Shown here: positions 32,357 through 41,313 of the stretch, one piece after another | Position numbering within the stretch: position 1 is the first letter of the stretch | Layout: each line of letters starts with the position of its first letter | Assembly: GCA_035629935.1 (NCBI GenBank) | Contig: DASQLQ010000193.1 | Coordinates: 1-64,000, forward strand | From: DASQLQ01 sp035629935 | Lineage (GTDB): Bacteria > Actinomycetota > CADDZG01 > WHSQ01 | Direction of reading: 5' to 3' | Length of the DNA: 64,000 bases | Program-made: the position numbers and the translations under genes | Notes under the pieces: generated by a model | Database searches by the model: none | What the model saw: the letters and a program-made list of their open reading frames with translations, nothing else | What the model was told of the DNA's origin: nothing

Positions 32357-33819
32357 GCGGTGGTGCGGACGCATACGAGACGACGATCGGGCTCGAGATC
32401 CACGTCGAGATGGCCACCAACTCGAAGATGTTCTGCGGTTGTCCGGTCGCGTTCGGCGGCGAGCCAAACACCAGAACCTGTCCCGTCTGTCTGGGGTTGC
32501 CCGGGTCACTGCCTGTACCGAACGAGAAGGCAGTCGAGTCCACCATCAAGATCGGCCTGGCACTCGACTGCCGTATAGCGGAGCGTTCGCTGTTCCACCG
32601 CAAGAACTACTTCTATCCGGACATGCCGAAGAACTACCAGATCAGCCAGTACGACATCCCGCTGTGCCTTCAGGGGGCGGTCGATATCTCGGGAGACTTC
32701 GGCAGCACGCGGGTCGGCATAACCAGGGTTCACCTCGAAGAGGACACCGGGAAGTCGGTGCACGTCGGTGGTTCCGGCCGAATCGGCGACTCCGAGTATT
32801 CGCTCGAGGACTTCAACCGGGCCGGCACACCCCTTGTCGAGATCGTCACCGAGCCCGACATCCACTCTGCCGACGAGGCCAGGGAGTTCGTCTCCGAGTT
32901 GCGCGCGTTGCTCGAGAACCTTGGCGTCTCCGACGTCCGCATGGAGGAAGGCAGTCTGCGCGTCGACGCGAACGTCTCGGTGCGGCGGATCGGCGAGAAG
33001 GAATTCGGGGCCAAGGTCGAGGTAAAGAACATGAACTCGATCCGTTCGGTGGGCCGCGCCCTGGAGTACGAGGAGAAACGACAGCGCGAGGCATTGGATG
33101 CCGGACAAACCCTCGTGCAAGAGACGCGGCACTTCGACGAGAAAGCCGGAACGACATCATCCGGTCGTCTCAAGGAGGGCTCGTCGGACTACCGTTACTT
33201 CCCCGAGCCCGACCTGGTGCCCTTCACTCCCGGTGACGAATGGGTCGAGACGATCAGAGCCACGCTTCCCGAAACACCGGCCGAACGCCGCGAGCGTTTC
33301 GCAGCTCACTACGGGCTCGGCGAGTACGACATCGGGGTGCTCACCTCGTCCAAAGCGACGGCGGACTGGTTCGAGGCTGCGGCCGAGGTGTACACGGGCG
33401 AGGCGAAGAAGGTCGTCAACTGGATCACCGCCGACCTGTTCGGGTTGCTCAACGAGGCCGGACAGGAACTGCACGAGACGAAGATCCGTCCGCAACAGCT
33501 GGCTCGTCTCGTTGGTCTCGTGGACGAGGGGACCATCTCCGGCAAGCAGGCGAAGCTGGTGCTCGAAGAGATGTTCACTTCCGGCGAGGACGCGGATGAA
33601 GTCGCAAGTAAGAAGGGTCTGAGCCAGGTCTCCGACGAGAACCTCCTAGCCGCCGCCGTCGACGAGGTCATCGCGGAGAATGCCGATGCCGCCGACAAGG
33701 TTCGCGGGGGCCAGCTCAACACGATCGGATTCCTCGTCGGTCAGGTGATGAAGAAGACGCGCGGGCAAGCGAACCCCCAGATCGTCAATGACCTGCTGCG
33801 CAGCAAGCTGAGCTCCTAG
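32353..33819 (+). CDS. gatB: Aspartyl/glutamyl-tRNA amidotransferase subunit B
   Basis: The product is 488 aa. It is the kinase/amidotransferase subunit that phosphorylates the tRNA-bound glutamate and receives ammonia from GatA. GLEIHVEMATNSKMFCGC and TCPVCLGLPGSLPVPN carry the cysteines of the zinc site, followed by FHRKNYFYPDMPKNYQISQ and the C-terminal YqeY-like helical domain ending NPQIVNDLLRSKL. The ATG overlaps the gatA stop (ATGA). With gltX and the tRNA-Gln at 46755 it completes the indirect Gln-tRNA route. Confidence 0.97.
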   Translation: MSGGADAYETTIGLEIHVEMATNSKMFCGCPVAFGGEPNTRTCPVCLGLPGSLPVPNEKAVESTIKIGLALDCRIAERSLFHRKNYFYPDMPKNYQISQYDIPLCLQGAVDISGDFGSTRVGITRVHLEEDTGKSVHVGGSGRIGDSEYSLEDFNRAGTPLVEIVTEPDIHSADEAREFVSELRALLENLGVSDVRMEEGSLRVDANVSVRRIGEKEFGAKVEVKNMNSIRSVGRALEYEEKRQREALDAGQTLVQETRHFDEKAGTTSSGRLKEGSSDYRYFPEPDLVPFTPGDEWVETIRATLPETPAERRERFAAHYGLGEYDIGVLTSSKATADWFEAAAEVYTGEAKKVVNWITADLFGLLNEAGQELHETKIRPQQLARLVGLVDEGTISGKQAKLVLEEMFTSGEDADEVASKKGLSQVSDENLLAAAVDEVIAENADAADKVRGGQLNTIGFLVGQVMKKTRGQANPQIVNDLLRSKLSS

Positions 33820-33824
33820 GTCTC

Positions 33825-34331
33825 GTGGCATTCGGTCGGGGTTGGCCGGTCACCATCGAGGTCGGGCTCACGCTTCCCGGCCCCCCCGCCGTGGTGTGGC
33901 GATTGATCACCGACTGGGAGCGCCAGAGCGATTGGATGCTCGAGGCGTCCGACTTCGTGGTGACGTCGGTGCAGCGTGAGGGGATCGGTGTCGAGGCGGA
34001 GGCCACGATCACGATCGGTGGGATCAAGACGAGGGACGCGGTCCGAGTTGTGGGATGGGAACCCGAACATCGCTTGGCGATCCAACACCTTGGGTGGGTG
34101 AGCGGTACGGGCGAGATCTTCCTCACCCCAACCGGCGCCGGCCTGACGTATCTGTTCTGGCGCGAAGAGCTGGCGAATCCCGCACTCGGTCCTCTTGGTT
34201 CGGTCGGCCTGTCGATCTTCAAACCGCTGATGAAGCGAATCTTCGAACGGGACCTGCTGGTCCTGGCAGCCCTGACCCGCTCTGAGGCACTGGCACGGGA
34301 AGGAGCCCCGGCCTCGGGGGCGAATCAATAG
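33825..34331 (+). CDS. SRPBCC (START-like) superfamily protein
   Basis: The product is 168 aa. VGLTLPGPPAVVWRLITDWERQSDWM is the opening strand and helix of the polyketide-cyclase/START-like fold (region 7-32). The beta sheet follows, and the C-terminal long helix is LGSVGLSIFKPLMKRIFERDLLV. It probably binds a hydrophobic ligand. It starts with GTG six bases after gatB, so it is probably read from the same transcript, though its function is unrelated. The next gene begins two bases after its stop. Confidence 0.88.
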   Translation: MAFGRGWPVTIEVGLTLPGPPAVVWRLITDWERQSDWMLEASDFVVTSVQREGIGVEAEATITIGGIKTRDAVRVVGWEPEHRLAIQHLGWVSGTGEIFLTPTGAGLTYLFWREELANPALGPLGSVGLSIFKPLMKRIFERDLLVLAALTRSEALAREGAPASGANQ

Positions 34332-34333
34332 GC

Positions 34334-35644
34334 GTGGCTCTTAGGCGGATAACAACACTGTTCCTCGCAGCGTTCGTCGCGGCCTCTGCGCTTGCGCCCG
34401 CGTCCAGCGCGGCCGTCGCCCCACCCCAAACGGGGTTCGAGAAGACAGACGGTGCTGCGTGGACCACGCACGAGGAGGAACTGGAGTTCCTGGCCGAGGT
34501 CGATGCCATGTCGGAGCGACTCTCGGTGAGCGTGATCGGTAAGACCAAGGAAGGACGTCCACTACATCTGGTCAAGTTAGGAAATCCTGCTCCTCACGCC
34601 CGCGCTACCGCCCATGGGCAGCCGACGATCCTTTACGTGTGCAGCCAGCACGGAAACGAGCCGGCCGGTCGCGAGGCCTGTCTCAAACTGCTGCGGGACC
34701 TTGCCTTCACCGACGACCCGGAACTGCTACAGCAACTGGGCGGGAACACGATCCTTTTCGTCCCGAGTGCCAACCCCGACGGACGTGCGGCGAACACACG
34801 GGAGAACTCCTCGGGCGTGGACATCAACCGGGACCATTTGAATCTGACGACCCCCGAATCCCGCGCCATCGCCAAGGTCGTCCGTGACTGGCGCCCCGAA
34901 GTGTCGATCGATCTGCACGAGTACGGCCCTTCGATTCCCGCGTTCTACGACGACGAGGTCCTGTACCTATGGCCGCGCAACCTGAACGCCGACCAGCTGG
35001 TCCGGGACATGGCGAAACATCTCGCACACGACTTCATCGAGAAGGACGCAGAAGACAGTGGATACACCGCGGACGAATACGGCCAGTACGCAGCCGGTGA
35101 CCAGGACGTGCACCAGAGCGCCGGCGACGGAGACGAAGGGATCATGCGCAACACGATGGGCCTTCGTCATTCGCTCGGGATACTCGTCGAGACGGCCGTC
35201 ACTCAAGATCCGCGCAACGGCCCCGACGAAGCAAGCGACGAAGCAGCCGTGAACCGTCGCCGCGTCGACAGCCACATGGTCGTCTCCCACGCCGCCCTTC
35301 GCTTCCTCCGAGAGGAAGGCCAGGCAGCCCTGTTCACGACCGATCGAGCCTTCATGCGGAAGCTGAAGGAGGGTCGCAAGCGCAGTGCCCCCGTTTACTT
35401 CGACGGCGCCGACAACCAGGAGCCGACCACGGTGCAGGACCCCCCACCCTGTGCCTATTCGCTGACTGCCAAGCAACGCAAGCAGGTTGCCAAGACGATG
35501 AGACTCCTGGGTATCGCGGGCAGGCGATCGGGGAAGAGATACATGGTCCACATGGGCCAGCCGGCCGAGCCGCTCATCCCACTTCTGCTCGACGAGCGCG
35601 GTCTGCGGCACAGTGTCGCTGCGAAGCCTCAGAGTAAGTGCTAG
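34334..35644 (+). CDS. Secreted M14-family zinc carboxypeptidase
   Basis: The product is 436 aa with a signal peptide (1-27, ending SSAAVA). Zinc ligands and active-site motifs are visible in order: CSQHGNEPAGREA (H and E ligands), SANPDGRAAN, SGVDINRDH (N and R for the C-terminal carboxylate), SIDLHEYG (third ligand) and GILVETAVT (catalytic glutamate). It is expected to release C-terminal amino acids from peptides outside the cell. The last ~90 residues have no obvious fold match. The GTG start at 34334 is two bases after the SRPBCC stop. Confidence 0.9.
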   Translation: MALRRITTLFLAAFVAASALAPASSAAVAPPQTGFEKTDGAAWTTHEEELEFLAEVDAMSERLSVSVIGKTKEGRPLHLVKLGNPAPHARATAHGQPTILYVCSQHGNEPAGREACLKLLRDLAFTDDPELLQQLGGNTILFVPSANPDGRAANTRENSSGVDINRDHLNLTTPESRAIAKVVRDWRPEVSIDLHEYGPSIPAFYDDEVLYLWPRNLNADQLVRDMAKHLAHDFIEKDAEDSGYTADEYGQYAAGDQDVHQSAGDGDEGIMRNTMGLRHSLGILVETAVTQDPRNGPDEASDEAAVNRRRVDSHMVVSHAALRFLREEGQAALFTTDRAFMRKLKEGRKRSAPVYFDGADNQEPTTVQDPPPCAYSLTAKQRKQVAKTMRLLGIAGRRSGKRYMVHMGQPAEPLIPLLLDERGLRHSVAAKPQSKC

Positions 35645-35733
35645 CCACTGCCTGAAGAGGCCCCTGCAGGAGGGTGCCTCCCCGGGGAGAACCTTCCCAT
35701 AAGTCACTTTTACGCCACGACGAAGGAGTCGCT

Positions 35734-36924
35734 GTGAAGACTGTTCGCACGCTGGTAGCTGTGGGGCTGACGTTGGCCCTGTCGTTGGGCATGGTCCCAT
35801 CCGCGATCTCGGCTCAAGAGAAGTCCGACAACGTGAAGCTCGTTAAGCACTTCCCTTACAAGAACCCCGACCTTGATTTCTTCCAGGGCGGTACCGACAT
35901 CGACTTCAAGGGCAAGTTCATCTACGCGATGCAGCAGGGCCCGGATGGTGGGATCCACATCATCGACAACTCGAAGGCGAAGCCCAAGAAGGTTGGTTTC
36001 TTCGCCTGTCCGGGCGAGCAGAACGACATCGCTGTGGTGAAGCCCGGTCTTGTCGCTCTCGGTTACCACTCCACCCAGTGTGGCGGTCCGGGCGGCGGCG
36101 TTCGCCTCGTCAACGTCAAGAACCCCAAGCGTCCTAAGCTCCTCGGTGCGGTCAACGACCTGCCCGGCGGCACTCACACGTTGACCGTCTATCCGGGCGA
36201 GCCGATCATCTACGCGTCCCCCGGTGGCCTCGCCAACGGTGACGGCATCGAGCAGATCATCGACGTCAGCAACCCCAAGGCACCGAAGGTTGCAGCTACC
36301 TACAAGCCGCAGGACATCGGTTGTCACGACTTCTCGTTCTTCTTCAAAGGTGACGAGCGCCTCGGTTTCTGCACCGGTGGCGGCGAGACCCAGATCTGGG
36401 ACGTCAGCGACCCGCTGGCCCCCGTGACGCTGGGCCACGTGACCACTCCTGCCCAGTTCCCGCACTCCGTTGCGACCACCTACGACGGTCACTACCTGGT
36501 CATCGGCGATGAGGCCGTTGCGGGCAACGACTGCGTCGGCGGGCCTTCGGGTGCCCTGTGGATCTACGACATCAGCAACCGTCAAGCGCCGTTGTTCCAG
36601 AGTTACTACCGAGCCCCCCGCGGTCAGCAACCCGCGGGCTCGTCCAACACCGATCGCAACACGTGGTGCTCGGCTCACCTCTTCAACTTCGTGCCGAACA
36701 CATACTTCCTCGTTACCTCTTGGTACTCGGGCGGGATGAACGTGATCGATCTGACCGACCCGTTGCAGCCGAAAGAGACTGCCTATTACATGTCGACCGG
36801 TGAGAAGGACGAGATCAGCAACTACTGGTCCGCCTACTGGTACAAGGGCAAGATCTGGGCGAACGACCGTGTCCGTGGCCTCGACGTGTTCACCGTGAAG
36901 GGCCTCAAGGCAGGCAAGGCTTAA
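35734..36924 (+). CDS. Secreted LVIVD-repeat beta-propeller-like protein (first paralogue)
   Basis: The product is 396 aa from a GTG with GAAGGAG upstream. A signal peptide spans residues 1-27 (ALSLGMVPSAISAQE). At least five LVIVD-type blades are visible: VRLVNVKNPKRPKLLG, QIIDVSNPKAPKVAA, IWDVSDPLAPVTLG, WIYDISNRQAPLFQ and NVIDLTDPLQPKETA. Conserved cysteines occur in CHDFSFFF, NDCVGG and WCSAHLF, all repeated in the next gene. Such proteins bind ligands or surfaces; no enzyme motif is seen. A strong terminator follows, so it is probably a separate transcript. Confidence 0.9.
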   Translation: MKTVRTLVAVGLTLALSLGMVPSAISAQEKSDNVKLVKHFPYKNPDLDFFQGGTDIDFKGKFIYAMQQGPDGGIHIIDNSKAKPKKVGFFACPGEQNDIAVVKPGLVALGYHSTQCGGPGGGVRLVNVKNPKRPKLLGAVNDLPGGTHTLTVYPGEPIIYASPGGLANGDGIEQIIDVSNPKAPKVAATYKPQDIGCHDFSFFFKGDERLGFCTGGGETQIWDVSDPLAPVTLGHVTTPAQFPHSVATTYDGHYLVIGDEAVAGNDCVGGPSGALWIYDISNRQAPLFQSYYRAPRGQQPAGSSNTDRNTWCSAHLFNFVPNTYFLVTSWYSGGMNVIDLTDPLQPKETAYYMSTGEKDEISNYWSAYWYKGKIWANDRVRGLDVFTVKGLKAGKA

Positions 36925-36951
36925 GTCACGATCGGCATCGACAAATAAGAC

Positions 36952-36977
36952 AAAAGGGGCCCTTCGGGGCCCCTTTT
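36952..36977 (+). terminator. Intrinsic terminator with UUCG loop (after first LVIVD gene)
   Basis: An 11-bp perfect stem (AAAAGGGGCCC with GGGCCCCTTTT) closes a TTCG tetraloop at 36963-36966. A tract of four T ends the stem. It is 27 bases past the stop codon. Confidence 0.92.
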
Positions 36978-37065
36978 ACGTTCGCCTAGGTGGGGGTGGC
37001 AGGAAGCGCGGCGCGGCGGGCGAATCCTCCTAGCAGCAAACAAGACCGATCAAGGGAGATCCGAG

Positions 37066-38262
37066 ATGAAGGCGATTCGAGTTGGACTGCTGGCGGCGGC
37101 GATCGTGATCGCGGCCGTAGCCCCCGCGGTGGCCGACGCACCCACATACAACAAGTCGGACAACGTTACCCACGTCGCCAATTTCGCTTACGACGGCGGT
37201 GGTGAGCTCGCGTCCAGCGGTCGTTATCTGTTCTCGAGCGAGGCCAACGCGATCGGTGGCGACCAGCGGGGCACCGCTCCCAAAGACGGTGGGCTCCACA
37301 TCTACGACACCAAGACCATGAAGGAAGTCGCTTTCCTGCACTGCGCGGGGACCGACAACGACGTCGAGGTGATCACTCCTCGATACGTCGCGATGTCGTT
37401 CACACAGAATGCCTGCGCACCGTCCGCCGGCGAGGGCATCATGATCGTCGACGTCAAGAACATCAAGAAGCCCCGCGTCGTATCGGCTCTCAACACCGGT
37501 GCCGGGCACACGATGAAACCCTTCCCCGGTGGTAAGTACCTCTTCATGGCCGGCGGCAACCTGGCCGGAACCGCCGATCGTGCGGGAACCACCATCGTCG
37601 ATGTGCGCAACCCTCTGAAGCCGAAGATCGCCACCAACGTTAAGACGGTCATGGATTGTCACGACGTTTCCTTCTCCGTGACCGAAGCAACGGGTGCCTT
37701 GGGCTTCTGCGCCGGAGCGGTCGGCAGCGGTGAGGTCCAGATCTGGGACGTGACCGACCCGCTGGACCCCGTAGTCCTCAGTCGCATCGTCAATCCCGCC
37801 ATCCAGTACTCGCACTACGCGATCGCGAACGACGACGGCACGCTGCTGGCGATCGACGACGAGGCATTCGCAGCGCACGACTGCAACAGCGGTCAGAGCC
37901 CGAGCGGCCGTGTCTGGATCTACGACATCACCAACCCGCAGCTTCCCTTAGTGCAGGGCAGCTTCGCACCACCTCGTGGTGGGAATCCGAGTTACGCCAA
38001 CATCGGCACCTTCCCGGGATGGGTCGGCTCGTGGTGCCTCTCGCACGGTCTGGACTGGCATCCGAAGAAGGATGCCGTCGCGGTCACCTGGTTCACCGGT
38101 GGTGTGAGTGTGATCGACACGACCGATCCGACGCAGCCGACCGAAGCAGCGTTCTTCCAAGCCGAGGACTCGGCGACCTATTCCACGCTGTGGCACAAGG
38201 GCTACCTCTGGACGAACGACCACATGCGAGGTGTAGACGCCCTGAAGATCAAGGGTTTCTAA
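37066..38262 (+). CDS. Secreted LVIVD-repeat protein (second paralogue)
   Basis: The product is 398 aa with AAGGGAGAT upstream of the ATG. A signal peptide covers 1-24 (ending AVADA). Blades include LHIYDTKTMKEVAF, IMIVDVKNIKKPRVV, TTIVDVRNPLKPKIA, IWDVTDPLDPVVLS, WIYDITNPQLPLVQ and SVIDTTDPTQPTEAA. It keeps the same cysteine context as the upstream gene (CHDVSFSV, HDCNSG, WCLSHGL), so the two are tandem duplicates that have diverged. It also shares the NKSDNV/EKSDNV start of the mature chain. Function unknown; extracellular. Confidence 0.9.
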   Translation: MKAIRVGLLAAAIVIAAVAPAVADAPTYNKSDNVTHVANFAYDGGGELASSGRYLFSSEANAIGGDQRGTAPKDGGLHIYDTKTMKEVAFLHCAGTDNDVEVITPRYVAMSFTQNACAPSAGEGIMIVDVKNIKKPRVVSALNTGAGHTMKPFPGGKYLFMAGGNLAGTADRAGTTIVDVRNPLKPKIATNVKTVMDCHDVSFSVTEATGALGFCAGAVGSGEVQIWDVTDPLDPVVLSRIVNPAIQYSHYAIANDDGTLLAIDDEAFAAHDCNSGQSPSGRVWIYDITNPQLPLVQGSFAPPRGGNPSYANIGTFPGWVGSWCLSHGLDWHPKKDAVAVTWFTGGVSVIDTTDPTQPTEAAFFQAEDSATYSTLWHKGYLWTNDHMRGVDALKIKGF

Positions 38263-38310
38263 ACAGCAGCAAAAAAGACGGGTACTTCCAGTACGTCAAG
38301 CGGAGATCGG

Positions 38311-38337
38311 AAGCGGGGCCCTTCGGGGCCCCGTTTC
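38311..38337 (+). terminator. Intrinsic terminator with UUCG loop (after second LVIVD gene)
   Basis: CGGGGCCC (38314-38321), TTCG loop, GGGCCCCG (38326-38333), then TTTCT. The GGGGCCC-TTCG-GGGCCCC core is identical to the terminator at 36952, so it was probably duplicated with the gene. Confidence 0.88.
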
Positions 38338-38353
38338 TAGTTAGGTTGACGCC

Positions 38354-39007
38354 GTGATCGAGGCGGACCTGTACGTCGCGTGTATCAACCTCTCGGGGCG
38401 GCGCGTACTGGTCGTGGGGGCCGGGCCCGTTGCGGTCGAAAAGATCGAGGGTCTGCTCACCTGTGCCGCGGATATCACCGTGGTCGCACCCGAGGGGGCC
38501 GAGGGGTTCGAGGATCTCGCCACGGAGCACGGGCTCGAGTGGCACCGGCGCGAGTACGAAGCCACCGACCTCGAAGGCTGCTTCCTCGTGGTCGCGGCGA
38601 CGTCCAACACCGAGCTCAACAAGCGCGTGCACGCCGACGCTGAAGATCGGTCGATGCTCGTCAACGTCGTCGATGTGCCGGAGCTCTGCAACTTCATACT
38701 GCCGGCCATCGTGCGGCGCGGCCCCCTTACCGTAGCGATATCCACCTCCGGTGCCAGTCCTGCTCTCGCCAAACGCTTGAAGCGAGAGATCTCGGAGCAC
38801 GTGGGATCGGAGCACGTGCGTCTCGCTCAGCTCCTCGACGAAGTGAGGGATTGGGCCAAGGCGAACCTGGCGACCTATAACGACAGGAAGGACTTCTTCG
38901 AAGGGATCGTCAACGGGGACCCCGACCCGATCGAGTTGCTCCGTAGGGGAGACGAGCAGGGGGTGCGTGAGCTGATCGCTAAGACAAGAGCTCGGCTATC
39001 CGGGTGA
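38354..39007 (+). CDS. Precorrin-2 dehydrogenase / sirohydrochlorin ferrochelatase-like (Met8/CysG N-terminal type)
   Basis: The product is 217 aa. It is a NAD-dependent enzyme that converts precorrin-2 to sirohydrochlorin for sirohaem or cobalamin. VLVVGAGPVAVEKIEGLL is the NAD-binding motif, FLVVAATSN and LVNVVDVPELCNFILPA follow with the aspartate that acts in Met8, and ISTSGASPALAKRLKREI is conserved across the family. No uroporphyrinogen methyltransferase domain is fused. The start is GTG at 38354. The 3' end overlaps the convergent aminotransferase gene by 29 bases. Confidence 0.92.
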   Translation: MIEADLYVACINLSGRRVLVVGAGPVAVEKIEGLLTCAADITVVAPEGAEGFEDLATEHGLEWHRREYEATDLEGCFLVVAATSNTELNKRVHADAEDRSMLVNVVDVPELCNFILPAIVRRGPLTVAISTSGASPALAKRLKREISEHVGSEHVRLAQLLDEVRDWAKANLATYNDRKDFFEGIVNGDPDPIELLRRGDEQGVRELIAKTRARLSG

Positions 39008-40175
39008 CCCCTTCGACGATGTCGTCGTCGCCGAGCGCATACGACAAGCGCGCGTAGCCGGGCGCACCGAACGCTTCACCGGGCACGATCGCAACCTTCG
39101 CTTCCTCGAGGATCATCCCGGCCAGCTCGAGCGAGCTCGACGGCGTTCGACCGGCGATCTCTTTCCCCAACACGCCTTTGAACGAGGGGAACGCGTAGAA
39201 CGCCCCCTCGGGCTCGTAACAATCGACACCGGGGATCTCGTTGAGCAGCTTGTAGATCGTCTGCCGCCGGCGATCGAACGCTTCCCGCATCATCTCGCTC
39301 GCGCTGAGGTCACCCGCCACCGCGGCGAGGGCGGCCGCTTGCGCAACGTTCGAGACGTTCGACGTGGCATGCGACTGCATGTTCGTTGCGGCCACGATCA
39401 CGTCCTTCGGCGCGATCATCCAGCCGACCCGCCAACCCGTCATCGCGTACGTCTTGGCTACCCCGTTGATGACGATGCATCGCTCGGCCAGCTCAGGTAC
39501 CAGTACCGGCATCGAAGAGAACCTCGCGTCGCCGTACACGAGATGCTCGTAGATCTCGTCGGTGACGATCCAGATCCCTTTCTCCAATGCCCACCGTCCG
39601 ATCGCTGCGACCTCCTCGGGCGGGTATACGGCGCCGGTCGGGTTCGATGGAGATACGAACAGCAATGCCTTGGTCTTCGCGGTTGCGGCCTGCTCGAGCT
39701 GATCCAGAGTGACGCGGAACCCGGTCGCCTCTGTCGTTTGAATCTCGACCGGCACTCCCTCCGCCAGTCGCACCATCTCCGGGTAGCTCACCCAATAGGG
39801 AGCCGGGACGAGGACTTCGTCGCCGGGGTCCACGATCGACATGAATGCGTTGTAGAGAGCGTGTTTCCCACCGTTCGCCACGAGTACTTGCTCGGGCAAC
39901 ACTGCATATCCGGAGTCCCGCTCGGTCTTTCTCGCGATTGCTGCGCGTAGCTCGGGCAACCCCGGCGTGGGCGTGTATTTGTGGAAGACGGGATTGGCCG
40001 CTGCAGCCGCAGCCGCCTCGACGATGTGTTGCGGGGTGGGGAAGTCCGGCTCACCGGCCCCGAAACCGATCACTTTCTCGCCGGCAGCCTTGAGCGCCTT
40101 CGCTTTGGCGTCCACCGCGAGGGTGGCAGATTCGGCGATGCGCGCGACCCGCTGCGATATACGTTGTGCAGTCAT
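38979..40175 (-). CDS. Class I/II PLP-dependent aminotransferase, aspartate aminotransferase-like
   Basis: The product is 398 aa. It is an aspartate aminotransferase of the Ib subgroup by its opening (RISQRVARIAESATLAVDAKA), FGAGEPDFPTPQHI and VSPSNPTGAVYP. The PLP lysine is in INGVAKTYAMTGWRVGW and the carboxylate-binding arginine is near RLSYALG at the C-terminus. The ATG at 40175 shares CATG with the divergent serC start. A TTG two codons earlier is possible. TATAAG at 40187-40192 lies 11 bases upstream, inside the serC codons, as a candidate -10. Substrate may be aspartate or another amino acid. Confidence 0.9.
   Translation of the reverse strand: MTAQRISQRVARIAESATLAVDAKAKALKAAGEKVIGFGAGEPDFPTPQHIVEAAAAAAANPVFHKYTPTPGLPELRAAIARKTERDSGYAVLPEQVLVANGGKHALYNAFMSIVDPGDEVLVPAPYWVSYPEMVRLAEGVPVEIQTTEATGFRVTLDQLEQAATAKTKALLFVSPSNPTGAVYPPEEVAAIGRWALEKGIWIVTDEIYEHLVYGDARFSSMPVLVPELAERCIVINGVAKTYAMTGWRVGWMIAPKDVIVAATNMQSHATSNVSNVAQAAALAAVAGDLSASEMMREAFDRRRQTIYKLLNEIPGVDCYEPEGAFYAFPSFKGVLGKEIAGRTPSSSLELAGMILEEAKVAIVPGEAFGAPGYARLSYALGDDDIVEGVTRIAELLS
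40160..40165 (+). promoter_or_regulatory. -10 element (TACGTT) of serC, leaderless, inside the divergent gene
   Basis: TACGTT fits TAnnnT and is eight bases before the serC ATG. It lies within the first codons of the opposite-strand aminotransferase gene. Confidence 0.4.
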
Positions 40176-41313
40176 GACCAACCAACCTTATAAGGACCTA
40201 GTTATCCCTCCGGAGTTGCGACCGAGCGACGGTCGCTTCGGTTCGGGTCCCTCGAAGGTCAGGCCGGAAGCCGTGGACGCGCTGGCCGGGCAGGCAGCCG
40301 GATTTCTGGGGACGAGCCACCGGCAGGCAACCGTGCGCAACAAGGTGCATCGCCTGAAAGAAGGACTAGTCGAACTTTTCGCACTCCCGTCCGACTACGA
40401 AGTGGTCCTCGGTATCGGAGGAGCGACCTACTTCTGGGACGCGATGGCTTTCTGTCTGATCGAAGAGCGCAGCCAGCACCTCGTCTTCGGCGAGTTCTCG
40501 TCGAAATGCGCGGAGGCGGCGCGACTCGCCCCGCATCTCGCCGAACCCGAAGTCATCTCCTCTGACTTCGGAACACATCCGGAGCCCAAGCCCTCGGATG
40601 TCGATCTGTATGCCTTGACCCACAACGAGACGTCGACCGGAGTGTGGATGCCCGTCACCCGGCCTGCGGACGAAGGACTGGTGGCGGTAGACGGAACTTC
40701 CGCCGCGGGCGGGCTCGACGTAGACCTGACCCAAGCCGACGTCTATTACTTCTCGCCGCAGAAGGGGTTCGCCTCGGAGGGGGGATTGTGGGTCGCGTTG
40801 TGCTCACCGGCGGCTATAGATCGCATCGGGAAGGTTGCGGCGGCAGGCCGGTACATCCCCCCGTCACTCGATCTTTCGATCGCGCTCGAGAACTCGCGCA
40901 AGGATCAGACCTACAACACCCCTGCGCTGGCGACGCTGTTCCTGATGGTCGAGCAGATCGACTGGTTCCTATCTCAGGGCGGTTTGGCCTGGTCCGTCGG
41001 ACGTAGCGCCCGGTCTGCGGACATCCTTTACTCCTGGGCGGAGCAGAGCCGTGTGGCCACGCCGTTCGTGGCCGACCCGGCTCAGCGGAGCAACGTCGTC
41101 GGCACGATCGACTTCGTAGCCGGTGTGGATGCCGCTGAGATCGCCAAGGTGCTGCGCTCGAACGGGATACTGGACACAGAGCCTTACCGCAAGCTCGGCC
41201 GGAACCAACTGCGCATCGCGATGTATCCGGCCATCGAGCCGGACGACGTCAAGCTCTTGACCCGTTGTATCGATCACATCGTCGATGTACTCGATCAGAC
41301 CAGCGGTTCCTGA
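40174..41313 (+). CDS. serC: Phosphoserine aminotransferase
   Basis: The product is 379 aa. It converts 3-phosphohydroxypyruvate to phosphoserine in serine synthesis. IPPELRPSDGRFGSGPSKVRP is the opening seen in actinobacterial SerC (region of residues 10-30). The PLP lysine is in YYFSPQKGFASEGG, and HNETSTGVWMPV is conserved. The ATG at 40174 overlaps head-to-head with the divergent aminotransferase ATG. serA lies 1.4 kb downstream. The 3' end overlaps the GNAT gene by 29 bases, so the two are probably one transcript. Confidence 0.95.
   Translation: MTNQPYKDLVIPPELRPSDGRFGSGPSKVRPEAVDALAGQAAGFLGTSHRQATVRNKVHRLKEGLVELFALPSDYEVVLGIGGATYFWDAMAFCLIEERSQHLVFGEFSSKCAEAARLAPHLAEPEVISSDFGTHPEPKPSDVDLYALTHNETSTGVWMPVTRPADEGLVAVDGTSAAGGLDVDLTQADVYYFSPQKGFASEGGLWVALCSPAAIDRIGKVAAAGRYIPPSLDLSIALENSRKDQTYNTPALATLFLMVEQIDWFLSQGGLAWSVGRSARSADILYSWAEQSRVATPFVADPAQRSNVVGTIDFVAGVDAAEIAKVLRSNGILDTEPYRKLGRNQLRIAMYPAIEPDDVKLLTRCIDHIVDVLDQTSGS

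Noticed and set aside
35710..36678. 322-codon minus-strand frame over the first LVIVD gene, and a similar one over the second
   Set aside because: Both mirror high-GC coding sequence in the opposite strand; the plus-strand products have signal peptides and repeats.
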